Numbered from the stretch's first letter, positions 1-5,429 are shown. The stretch is 5,429 bases of DNA from an uncultured Erysipelotrichaceae bacterium (GCA_902797005.1 CADBRE010000011.1:1-5429); one strand, 5' to 3'. Numbers and translations: made by a program. Notes: generated by a model not told the origin, from the letters alone.

Positions 1-1071
1 ATGGCACAAGAAGAAAGTGTTATTGATTTAATAAGAGATAGATACCCATATGTAGATTTTGTTTTTGGAACACATAATATAGATAATATGATTAAAGTCA
101 TAAATGAAAGCGCTAAAACTAATAGACAAACTATAGAAGTTTATAGTATATTAGGAAACATATGTGAAGGTATTCCTGAAAAGAAAGATTCTAGTATCTC
201 TGCTTGGGTAGATATAATGCTAGGATGTGATAAGTTTTGTACTTACTGCATAGTTCCTTACACAAGAGGTACTCAAAGAAGTAGAAAGTTTGAAGATATT
301 ATAGAAGAAGTTATTGCATTAAAAGAAAAGAGTTATAAAGAAGTAACACTACTTGGACAAAATGTAAATGCTTATGGAAAAGATTTGTATAGTGATTATA
401 ACCTTGCTAATCTTCTAAGAGATGTATCTAAAACAGGTATAGAAAGAATAAGATTTGTAACAAGTCATCCATGGGATTTCACTGATGAAATGATAGATGC
501 GATTGCCGAGTGCGAGAATGTAATGCCATATGTACATTTACCACTTCAAAGTGGATCTAATAGAATACTTAAACTTATGAATAGAAGTTATACTAAAGAA
601 GAATACTTGACTTTATACAAAAAGATGAGAGATAAAATAAAGAATGTATCTATAACTACAGATATAATAGTAGGTTTTCCAGGGGAAACAGAAGAAGATT
701 TTAACGAAACATTAAATGTGGTAAACGAATGTAAATTTGACGGAGCATATACATTTATATTCTCTCCTAGAGTAGGAACACCTGCAGCCAAACTTAAAGA
801 TGAAACACCACTTAGAGAAAAAGAAGAAAGACTATATAAACTTAATGAAATAGTTAATAAATATAGTAATGAATCAAATCAAAAACTGGTGGGAACAGTA
901 CAGAAATGCTTAGTAACTGGAATAAGTGAAAAAGATTCTTCTAAATACTGTGGATACACAGAAAGTATGAAATTAGTAAATATAATATCTGATGAAGATA
1001 TAACTGGTAAAATAGTAGATGTTAAAATAGATGAAGCTAAAAGCTTTAGTTTAAATGGAACAAGAATATAG
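1..1071 (+). CDS. miaB: tRNA-2-methylthio-N6-dimethylallyladenosine synthase MiaB, 5'-truncated by the window edge
   Basis: This is the C-terminal 356 residues of MiaB, a cytosolic radical-SAM enzyme that adds a methylthio group to i6A37 of tRNAs reading UNN codons. The radical-SAM cluster motif CDKFCTYC (Cys76, 80, 83) is present. So are GQNVNAYG (119-126), SHPWDF (155-160), YVHLPLQSGSNR (177-188), TDIIVGFPGETEEDF (220-234) and SPRVGTPAAK (255-264). The C-terminal part from about 295 fits a TRAM RNA-binding domain and ends AKSFSLNGTRI, as expected for MiaB. The first codon is not the true start: MAQ is the inside of the family's conserved GCMAQ motif. The N-terminal MTTase domain with the three cysteines of the auxiliary 4Fe-4S cluster therefore lies upstream of base 1. 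The motif set favours MiaB over the related MtaB or RimO. A terminator follows immediately, so it is probably not co-transcribed with the next gene. Confidence 0.95.
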   Translation: MAQEESVIDLIRDRYPYVDFVFGTHNIDNMIKVINESAKTNRQTIEVYSILGNICEGIPEKKDSSISAWVDIMLGCDKFCTYCIVPYTRGTQRSRKFEDIIEEVIALKEKSYKEVTLLGQNVNAYGKDLYSDYNLANLLRDVSKTGIERIRFVTSHPWDFTDEMIDAIAECENVMPYVHLPLQSGSNRILKLMNRSYTKEEYLTLYKKMRDKIKNVSITTDIIVGFPGETEEDFNETLNVVNECKFDGAYTFIFSPRVGTPAAKLKDETPLREKEERLYKLNEIVNKYSNESNQKLVGTVQKCLVTGISEKDSSKYCGYTESMKLVNIISDEDITGKIVDVKIDEAKSFSLNGTRI

Positions 1072-1099
1072 AAAAAGTGTAAATATAGACACTTTTTTT
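1072..1099 (+). terminator. Rho-independent terminator of miaB
   Basis: Directly after the TAG stop, AAAAAGTGT (1072-1080) pairs with ACACTTTTT (1089-1097) around an 8-base loop, and T's run to 1099. The stem is AT-rich with a GTGT/ACAC core. It is short but well formed and correctly placed. Confidence 0.8.
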
Positions 1100-1118
1100 C
1101 TTTAATCTATTAAATATA

Positions 1119-1139
1119 TGTTAAACTACTATTAGAGGT
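1119..1139 (+). promoter_or_regulatory. Extended -10 promoter and Shine-Dalgarno site of the CapA-like gene
   Basis: TG-T-TAAACT (TG at 1119-1120, hexamer 1122-1127) is an extended -10 element. No good -35 hexamer is visible at normal spacing. AGAGGT (1134-1139) is the ribosome-binding site, 8 bases before the ATG at 1148. Transcription would begin near 1134, giving a very short leader. The same layout, with the TG exactly 29 bases before the ATG, recurs upstream of the gene at 2737. Confidence 0.5.
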
Positions 1140-1147
1140 AGAGAAGT

Positions 1148-2389
1148 ATGACTAAAAAAAATTATGTAAGAATAATATTTGTAAGCACTTGCATAATTGC
1201 CTTATTACTATGTGGGTACTTTGGCTTATTAAGAAACTATTCTGAAAAAGAAGAAGTGCAAGATTTCGAGGAAGTTAATTTAGTACTAGATATTAATAAG
1301 GAAGAAGAGAAAATTATTCCTAAAGCAACATTAACTTTAGTAGGTGATTTTCTATATGAAGAGCCTTACTATGATGCATTAAAAGCAGGGGATGAAATAC
1401 CTTATTATTTTTCCAAAGTAAGAAAATACTTTGAAGGTGATGATATTAGTATAGGCAATATGGAAGTTGTAATAGATGATGGAACAATGAAAATAAGTGG
1501 ATCTAACTACAGCTTTTGTGCTCCAAGAAGTATAGGACATGAAGTGACATCTTTAGATTTAGAAGTATTGTCCTTAGCTAACAACCATGCAAATGACAGA
1601 GGACTTGCAGGAAGAGTATCATCTAAAAAGTTCTTTAAAGAAAACTCTAGTATATTAACAGTAGGAACATATGACACAGAAGACAGAGATGTATCGGGAA
1701 ACATAATTGAAATAAATGGATTAAAGTTTGGATTTCTATCATATACATACGGAACTAATAAAGCTATAACAGAAGATTTAAGATATACTTTAGGCTTATA
1801 TAAAGATCCAGATATTTATAAAATAAATGATGAATACAAAGAATTAATGAAAAAAGATGTGGAAGCTTTAAAGGGTAAAGTGGACTGCTTAGTAGTACTT
1901 ATGCACTGGGGATATGAATATACATTTAAAATAAATAGTGAACAAGAAGAACTTACTAGGTTCTTTAATGAACTAGGAGTAGACATAATAGTAGGAAATC
2001 ATGCTCATAATATTCAACCTATTAAATGGGTAAATACAGATTATCACAACACATTAGTTTATTATGCATTGGGTAACTTTGTAGGAGCAGACTATACAGT
2101 ACCAGGTGCTAGTAACTACTTTATTAAAGCTTATCAAATAGGTTTAATGTCTAGATTAAATGTAACTAAAACTGATGAAGGACTATTAATAGACAATATA
2201 ACTACTGAACCAGTAATTAACTTTTATGACAAAAATATAAGGAACTTCTTATTAGTACCTTATAGAGATTACACACAAGAATATGAAACTAACCACTATA
2301 TGTATAACAAAGGATTTAATAAAGACTTTATAGATGAAGTATATAATGAAGTAATAGATAAGGAATATCAAAAACAAATAGAATTATAA
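1148..2389 (+). CDS. CapA-family (PGA_cap) metallophosphatase-like protein, membrane-anchored
   Basis: This 413-residue protein belongs to the CapA/PgsA-type family, a branch of the calcineurin-like metallophosphatase fold. Residues 9-28 form one hydrophobic helix after a basic MTKKNYVR start. It is probably an uncleaved anchor that places the rest outside the cell. A charged linker (33-56) leads to the catalytic domain. Family motifs appear in order: LVGDF (64-68), GNMEVV (103-108, usually NLE), LANNHANDRG (143-152), VLMHWGYEY (250-258), VGNHAHNIQ (282-290) and ALGNF (307-311). The Asp, Asn and His residues of these motifs are the expected metal and active-site ligands, so it looks intact. 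Named members take part in poly-gamma-glutamate capsule synthesis, but no capB, capC or ligase genes lie in view, so the substrate is unknown. AGAGGT lies 8 bases before the ATG. The gene is bracketed by terminators and is likely monocistronic. Confidence 0.88.
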   Translation: MTKKNYVRIIFVSTCIIALLLCGYFGLLRNYSEKEEVQDFEEVNLVLDINKEEEKIIPKATLTLVGDFLYEEPYYDALKAGDEIPYYFSKVRKYFEGDDISIGNMEVVIDDGTMKISGSNYSFCAPRSIGHEVTSLDLEVLSLANNHANDRGLAGRVSSKKFFKENSSILTVGTYDTEDRDVSGNIIEINGLKFGFLSYTYGTNKAITEDLRYTLGLYKDPDIYKINDEYKELMKKDVEALKGKVDCLVVLMHWGYEYTFKINSEQEELTRFFNELGVDIIVGNHAHNIQPIKWVNTDYHNTLVYYALGNFVGADYTVPGASNYFIKAYQIGLMSRLNVTKTDEGLLIDNITTEPVINFYDKNIRNFLLVPYRDYTQEYETNHYMYNKGFNKDFIDEVYNEVIDKEYQKQIEL

Positions 2390-2431
2390 AAAGAGAAAGT
2401 AAACTAATTAATTAGTGTCTTTCTCTTTTTT
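2388..2431. terminator. Bidirectional terminator between the CapA-like and ribbon-helix-helix genes
   Basis: AAAAAGAGAAAG (2388-2399) pairs perfectly with CTTTCTCTTTTT (2419-2430). The interior holds a 14-base perfect palindrome, ACTAATTAATTAGT (2403-2416), that can extend the hairpin. On the plus strand a T-run follows at 2426-2431, and on the minus strand TTTTT follows the stem. It therefore serves both convergent genes. It overlaps the last bases of the CapA-like stop codon, and the stop codon of the minus-strand gene sits in its apical loop. Confidence 0.85.
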
Positions 2432-2614
2432 CTCTTTAATTGGTTCTTCTAAATTATCTAAAGCATATTCAATACATTTATTTAATATCTTATTAATTGA
2501 TACATTAGTTTTTATAGACAAATCTTCAATTCTTTTAAATAAACTCTTTCTAATTCTAATAGTTTTAAGAAGTGATTCTGAATTATCTTCTACTTCTATT
2601 CTTAATTTTTCCAT
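2408..2614 (-). CDS. Small ribbon-helix-helix (Arc/CopG-like) DNA-binding protein
   Basis: This 68-residue protein fits the ribbon-helix-helix fold. A short strand LLKTIRIR (15-22) has alternating basic residues that would read DNA bases in a dimer. Helix 1 is about 23-37 (KSLFKRIEDLSIKTN). A turn and helix 2 follow at 38-55 (VSINKILNKCIEYALDNL), and then a charged tail rich in Lys and Glu. The start is secure: AGGAGG (2620-2625, minus strand) lies 5 bases before the ATG. Such proteins act as dimeric repressors or as antitoxins. No toxin-like gene adjoins it, and it is divergent from the surface-protein pair across a repeat-rich 122-base gap, so an autoregulating repressor of that locus is the best guess. 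An open frame on the plus strand over the same bases (2415-2618) lacks a recognisable domain and is rejected. The family call is from pattern, not from a search. Confidence 0.8.
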   Translation of the reverse strand: MEKLRIEVEDNSESLLKTIRIRKSLFKRIEDLSIKTNVSINKILNKCIEYALDNLEEPIKEKKEKDTN

Positions 2615-2619
2615 GTAAT

Positions 2620-2669
2620 CCTCCTACAAAAATGATATATTATTGTAATACAAAATGTAATATACACAA
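2620..2669 (-). promoter_or_regulatory. Ribosome-binding site and candidate promoter of the ribbon-helix-helix gene
   Basis: Read on the minus strand, TTGTGT (2664-2669) and TACAAT (2642-2647) are separated by 16 bases and make a plausible -35/-10 pair. The perfect AGGAGG ribosome-binding site is at 2620-2625. The -10 overlaps the TTGTAATACAA palindrome at 2643-2653. The binding site is certain-looking; the promoter hexamers are a moderate match only. Confidence 0.45.
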
Positions 2670-2690
2670 AAGTATCACAATTTGTAGTAC
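2643..2690. promoter_or_regulatory. Cluster of candidate operator repeats in the divergent intergenic region
   Basis: The unit TTGTnnTAC occurs three times: TTGTAATAC (2643-2651), its inverse GTATCACAA (2672-2680), and TTGTAGTAC (2682-2690). The last two form a 19-base interrupted inverted repeat, GTATCACAATTTGTAGTAC, with arms GTAnnACAA and TTGTnnTAC. The first copy lies in the 11-base palindrome TTGTAATACAA (2643-2653), which overlaps another symmetrical element, TACAAAATGTA (2649-2659). AAAATGTA (2652-2659) recurs inverted as TACATTTT (2688-2695). The sites overlap the presumed minus-strand promoter and abut the -35 region of the plus-strand promoter. This is the arrangement expected if the adjacent ribbon-helix-helix protein controls both directions. 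Binding itself is inferred. Confidence 0.5.
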
Positions 2691-2707
2691 ATTTTTTCAA
2701 AGTTTTA

Positions 2708-2730
2708 TGTTATACTAATTATAAGAGAGG
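2708..2730 (+). promoter_or_regulatory. Extended -10 promoter and ribosome-binding site of the surface-protein pair
   Basis: TG-T-TATACT (TG at 2708-2709, hexamer 2711-2716) is a strong extended -10. The -35 position (about 2688-2693, TACATT) is poor and is occupied by the operator-like repeat. AGAGAGG (2724-2730) is the ribosome-binding site, 6 bases before the ATG at 2737. The leader would be only about 14 bases. No promoter or terminator is visible between the two paralogues, so this site probably serves both. Confidence 0.6.
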
Positions 2731-2736
2731 TAAAAG

Positions 2737-4476
2737 ATGAAAAAGAAGTATTTAATTATATCAATTATAAGTTTTTCAATTATACTTATAGGAATAAGCT
2801 ATGCATTTTATACAGTGCAAATAGAAGGAACAGGAAAAAGCTATGTAATAAACACACCAGACTTAAAAGTTATATTTACTGATGGAACAGCAATTGGAGC
2901 TTCAGGACAAAAGCCAGGAGAATGGACTGAAAACAACATAAAAACATTTACAGTAGAAAGCCAAACTGATGAAGTATATAAATATAACATAGTTTTAAAT
3001 GATTACTTAAACACATTAGAAACATACGGATATTTACAATATAAACTAGAACACACTTCAGCAAATGGCTATGACAGCAGTGGATGGGTTAATTTACCAC
3101 AGTCTAAAATAGCGAGAACATATATAATTGCAAGTAATGTAGAATTAGCAATAGGCGATACACATGAATACACATTAACATTTAGATATGTAAATGATCC
3201 AGAAGTAGACCAAAATGCAGACCAAGGTAAATCCTTTAGTGGAGTACTAGGAATAACAAAAGGGGAAACACCACTTTGGGCTAGCAATGAAACAACACTA
3301 AAATCACACATACTAAAAGACAATCTAGCTAACTTTGAAGAATCAGTAAATGAAAGAACAAACTTTAATGTAGCATACGGTTCATCAGATGAAACATTCT
3401 TCAAAACAAATAATGCAGAGTTAGGTGAAAGAGTATATTACTATGCAGGTGATGCGAGAAACAACTGGGTAATCTTTGGAAAATGTCCAGAAACAGGAAA
3501 CTTTAACTGCACACCAGGAAGAGACTTATACTGGAGAATAATAAGAACAAATGAAGAGTCAACTGGTGGAGGAATAAGACTACTATACTCAGGAAGTGGG
3601 TTAGTAACTGATTCTCAAGGAAACAAAATAATAGCTATAACACAAAACGGATATATAGGAACATCTAACTGGTATAGTTCTAATAAGACACCAAACTATA
3701 TGGGATATACAAGAAAGACAAACGATTATACTGAAGGAGTTACCACACTTTCAGATATAAGAGGCAACGAAATAGATAGTAATATAAAAATTGCAGTAGA
3801 TAATTGGTACATAGGTACATTCCATAATACATCTTATGAAAGTCTTATTGATACACAAGCAATATATTGTAATGATAGAAGTACAACAACAGATAAAACT
3901 GGAGGACTAACTGTAGGAATACATTTTGGGGCATATGGGAGATTAGGTTCATCAAAAGTTCCTTCATATGCATGCGGTGTAAATAATAAAGGATTTGGAA
4001 ATAATTATTTTGAAGGTGGTACAAAAGAAGACAAGTATACAGCAGAAGATGAGAATGCTCAAAATAAGATGGGTAATGGATATTTAACAAAAATAATAAA
4101 CGAAGAAACTGTTAAAACACCAGCTGCATTAATGACAGCGGATGAAATAGCTTTTGCTGGTGGTAGATATGACAGAAATAATACTAATGCCTGGTATTAT
4201 TTAAACGCCAGTACAACAGGTTCAACTGCTGAAAAGTCTATTACTGGTTCTCAGTGGTGGTGGACTATGAGTCCCGCTTGGTTTGATTCAGGACCATCTG
4301 CTGGAGAATTTTACGTCGGAAGTTCGAGTTCAGAGGCAAATGGCAAACTCGGTACTTACTACGTGACATTTTCTTATGCTATTCGGCCTACCGTATCATT
4401 AACAGCAAATACTGAATGGCTTTCTGGTAATGGAACAATAGATAGTCCATATCAAATTAAGATAAGTAATAATTAG
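2737..4476 (+). CDS. Large exported surface protein with TasA/SipW-cognate-like N-terminus and C-type-lectin-like C-terminus
   Basis: The function of this 579-residue protein is unknown. MKKK plus a hydrophobic stretch (5-23) ending SYA/FY is a signal peptide or anchor like those of SipW-cognate, TasA-type proteins. A beta-rich region (about 35-180) includes FTVESQTDEVYKYNIVLNDY and GDTHEYTLTFRY. A conserved block (221-303) has YYYAGDARNNWVIFGKC and DLYWRIIRTN followed by GGIRLLYSG. Cysteines 250 and 258 may form a disulfide; Cys378 and Cys413 are further candidates. The end has ALMTADEIAFAGGRY (464-478), then QWWWTMSP (506-513) through IRPTVSL (549-555) and SGNGTIDSPYQI. That tail recalls DUF6273/FGE-like C-type-lectin folds, including variable proteins of diversity-generating retroelements. 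No LPxTG sorting signal is present. It leads a two-gene operon with its paralogue. The tail's base composition differs from the rest. Domain names are by recognition only. Confidence 0.8.
   Translation: MKKKYLIISIISFSIILIGISYAFYTVQIEGTGKSYVINTPDLKVIFTDGTAIGASGQKPGEWTENNIKTFTVESQTDEVYKYNIVLNDYLNTLETYGYLQYKLEHTSANGYDSSGWVNLPQSKIARTYIIASNVELAIGDTHEYTLTFRYVNDPEVDQNADQGKSFSGVLGITKGETPLWASNETTLKSHILKDNLANFEESVNERTNFNVAYGSSDETFFKTNNAELGERVYYYAGDARNNWVIFGKCPETGNFNCTPGRDLYWRIIRTNEESTGGGIRLLYSGSGLVTDSQGNKIIAITQNGYIGTSNWYSSNKTPNYMGYTRKTNDYTEGVTTLSDIRGNEIDSNIKIAVDNWYIGTFHNTSYESLIDTQAIYCNDRSTTTDKTGGLTVGIHFGAYGRLGSSKVPSYACGVNNKGFGNNYFEGGTKEDKYTAEDENAQNKMGNGYLTKIINEETVKTPAALMTADEIAFAGGRYDRNNTNAWYYLNASTTGSTAEKSITGSQWWWTMSPAWFDSGPSAGEFYVGSSSSEANGKLGTYYVTFSYAIRPTVSLTANTEWLSGNGTIDSPYQIKISNN
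3526..3645 (+). repeat. Paralogous high-identity block, copy 1 (inside the first surface-protein gene)
   Basis: These forty codons (residues 264-303, LYWRIIRTN to IIAITQ) align without gaps to 5310-5429 in the next gene. By hand count 108 of 120 bases and 37 of 40 residues match. The longest exact run is 29 bases, over the codons LYWRIIRTN and the start of the next. Confidence 0.85.
4252..4401 (+). other. C-type-lectin-like tail segment with atypical composition; candidate DGR variable region
   Basis: This segment codes residues 506-555, QWWWTMSP to IRPTVSL. In 4261-4380, hand counts give A 28/120 and GC 54/120, against A 54/120 and GC 41/120 in 3541-3660 of the same gene. It holds the only CGG arginine codon in the window, and also CCC, CTC and ACC. 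Between the fixed motif residues lie many NNY codons such as GGT ACT TAC TAC and TTT TCT TAT GCT. Adenine-directed mutagenesis of AAY codons would leave that pattern. The position at the 3' end of a surface gene and the length of about 150 bases also fit. No template repeat or reverse transcriptase is in view, so this remains a candidate. Confidence 0.35.
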
Positions 4477-4490
4477 TAAAGGAGCAAAAA

Positions 4491-5429
4491 ATGAAGAAGA
4501 AATATATAATAATATCTATTGTAGCTATATTAATATTAGCTTTAGGCGTATCTTTTGCTTACTATTCAACTCAAATAATTGGAGAAGGTAAAAGAGTATC
4601 TCTTGATTTAAAAGAGCTTAAAGTAGTGTTTAATGATCCAGTAGAAATAAATGCATTAGGTATAGCTCCTGGAGAATGGTCGGATCAAAAAAGCTTTACA
4701 GTTAAAAGTCAAACTGATGAAACATATCATTATAATATTGTAATAGAGAACTATTTAAATACTTTAGAAGTAGAAGGTTATTTACAATATAAAATAGAGC
4801 ATACAAGCACAAATGGATATACAACAACAAGCGATGATGATGGATGGGTACCACTAACTAAATCACCAGCTGCTAGAACTTTACTATTAGGATATATGAT
4901 TGAACTTGCTCCTGGCGATACACACGAATATAAAATAAGTTTTAGATATTTAGATGCTGCAACAGTTGATCAAAGTCCTGATATGGGTAAAATGGTTTCT
5001 GGTAGACTAGGAATAACTGAGGGTTCAACGCCTTTCTGGGCAGTAAATCATAACACTTTAAAGTCACGTATATTAAAAGATAATTATGTAAATGTTGAAA
5101 ATGGTGCGCCCCAAAGAACGAGCTTTAGTAGTGTATATAGCGATAGTATAATCACATTCTTTCAAACAAATAATGCAGAGCTTGGAGAAACAGTATTTTA
5201 CTATGCAGGAGATGCAAGAAACAACTGGGTAATATTTGGGACTTGTAAGTCAAGTAAAACTTCTGGTACAATAGCTCAAGGATACTATAATTGTAAAGAA
5301 GGAGATGATTTATACTGGAGAATAATAAGAACAAATGAGCAATCAACAGGTGGAGGAATTAGATTACTATACTCAGGAAGTGGATTAGTAACTGATAATC
5401 AAGGTAATAAAATAATAGCTATATCACAA
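4491..5429 (+). CDS. Paralogue of the preceding surface protein, 3'-truncated by the window edge
   Basis: This frame is open from ATG 4491 through 313 codons to the last base with no stop, so the gene continues beyond the window. AAAGGAG (4478-4484) lies 6 bases before the start, and the gap to the previous stop is 14 bases, which indicates co-transcription. The protein has MKKKYIIISI plus a hydrophobic segment ending SFA/YY (signal peptide or anchor, 1-23). A beta-rich region follows (about 35-185) with PGEW, SFTVKSQTDETYHYNIV, NYLNTLE, GYLQYKIEHTS and GDTHEY shared with the first copy. The shared block FFQTNNAELGETVFYYAGDARNNWVIFG (223-250) and DLYWRIIRTN through IIAISQ (273-313) comes next. 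The cysteine pair is kept (252 and 268), but the loop between them is 15 residues instead of 7. The lectin-like tail would lie beyond the window. Function unknown; probably a variant surface protein under the same control. Confidence 0.85.
   Translation, partial: MKKKYIIISIVAILILALGVSFAYYSTQIIGEGKRVSLDLKELKVVFNDPVEINALGIAPGEWSDQKSFTVKSQTDETYHYNIVIENYLNTLEVEGYLQYKIEHTSTNGYTTTSDDDGWVPLTKSPAARTLLLGYMIELAPGDTHEYKISFRYLDAATVDQSPDMGKMVSGRLGITEGSTPFWAVNHNTLKSRILKDNYVNVENGAPQRTSFSSVYSDSIITFFQTNNAELGETVFYYAGDARNNWVIFGTCKSSKTSGTIAQGYYNCKEGDDLYWRIIRTNEQSTGGGIRLLYSGSGLVTDNQGNKIIAISQ
5310..5429 (+). repeat. Paralogous high-identity block, copy 2 (inside the second surface-protein gene)
   Basis: This is the counterpart of 3526-3645, and the match reaches the window edge, so its true 3' limit is unknown. 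Only 7 of the 37 conserved residues use a different codon. In N-terminal stretches shared by the two genes (SQTDE, YNIV, NTLE, GYLQYK, EHTS, DTHEY), 13 of 28 conserved residues do. Confidence 0.8.

Noticed and set aside
1..3. ATG at base 1 as the start of miaB
   Set aside because: MAQ here is the interior of the conserved GCMAQ motif of the MTTase domain; the gene starts upstream of the window.
2408..2614. Antitoxin of a toxin-antitoxin pair
   Set aside because: Ribbon-helix-helix antitoxins usually sit directly before a toxin gene. Here the downstream neighbour is the convergent CapA-like gene, and nothing toxin-like is adjacent.
2415..2618. Plus-strand open frame of 67 codons
   Set aside because: It mirrors the ribbon-helix-helix gene on the other strand. 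It has no ribosome-binding site of note and no recognisable domain, whereas the minus-strand frame has a perfect AGGAGG and a fitting fold.
2615..2736. CRISPR array or small RNA gene in the intergenic region
   Set aside because: The repeats are about 9 bases, irregularly spaced and in both orientations; there is no stable structured RNA or terminator inside the gap.
3069..3404. Minus-strand open frame of 111 codons within the first surface-protein gene
   Set aside because: It is antisense to a well-supported coding region, with no ribosome-binding site or domain. The same applies to minus-strand frames at 588-791, 1507-1704, 3845-4090 and 5152-5346.
4402..4476. LPxTG-type sorting signal at the C-terminus of the first surface protein
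   Set aside because: The protein ends in a polar IKISNN with no LPxTG motif, hydrophobic helix or basic tail, so any surface retention must come from the N-terminus.
4477..4490. Separate promoter or terminator between the two paralogues
   Set aside because: The gap is only 14 bases and contains just the ribosome-binding site; no hairpin or -10 element is visible.
4491..5429. Frameshift or pseudogene in the second paralogue
   Set aside because: Translation is open from ATG to the window end and aligns to the first paralogue with only small in-frame length differences; it is simply truncated by the window.
4477..5429. DGR template repeat within the window
   Set aside because: I looked for a second copy of the 4252-4401 segment and found none. 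The homologous tail of the second paralogue would lie beyond the window.

Overview
The window looks like chromosomal DNA from a low-GC Gram-positive bacterium (Bacilli/Clostridia type, possibly an uncultured gut lineage). Arginine is coded almost only by AGA/AGG, intergenic spaces are short and AT-rich, Shine-Dalgarno sites are clear, and terminators are hairpin plus T-run. All visible tryptophans are TGG and the four complete stops are TAG or TAA, so nothing here requires a reassigned TGA. The lineage is an inference from composition and protein style.

Layout: (1) 1-1071 is the 3' part of miaB, a radical-SAM tRNA methylthiotransferase, closed by a hairpin terminator. (2) 1148-2389 is a membrane-anchored CapA-family metallophosphatase-like protein with its own extended -10 promoter. 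(3) 2408-2614, on the minus strand, is a 68-residue ribbon-helix-helix DNA-binding protein. It converges on the CapA-like gene and shares a bidirectional terminator with it. (4) 2615-2736 is a divergent intergenic region with TTGTA/TACAA-type repeats that look like operator sites. (5) 2737-4476 and 4491 to the window end are two tandem paralogous genes, 14 bases apart, for large exported or membrane-anchored surface proteins. The second is cut by the window edge.

The interesting module is (3)-(5). A small regulator is divergently transcribed from a pair of surface-protein paralogues, with candidate operators overlapping both promoters. Each paralogue has an N-terminal signal/anchor segment, a beta-rich TasA/SipW-cognate-like region, and a conserved YYYAGDARNNWVIFG...YWRIIR...GGIRLLYSG block. 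The complete one ends in a WWWTMSP...IRPTVSL tail resembling the C-type-lectin-like ends of diversity-generating-retroelement (DGR) target proteins. The DNA of that tail has markedly less adenine and more GC than the rest of the gene. No reverse transcriptase, template repeat or accessory gene lies in the window, so a DGR link is a hypothesis. The paralogues share one block at about 90% nucleotide identity although their N-terminal parts have diverged further, which hints at gene conversion.

miaB is housekeeping and separately terminated. The CapA-like gene is monocistronic and lies beside the surface-protein locus without any capsule synthetase genes in view.
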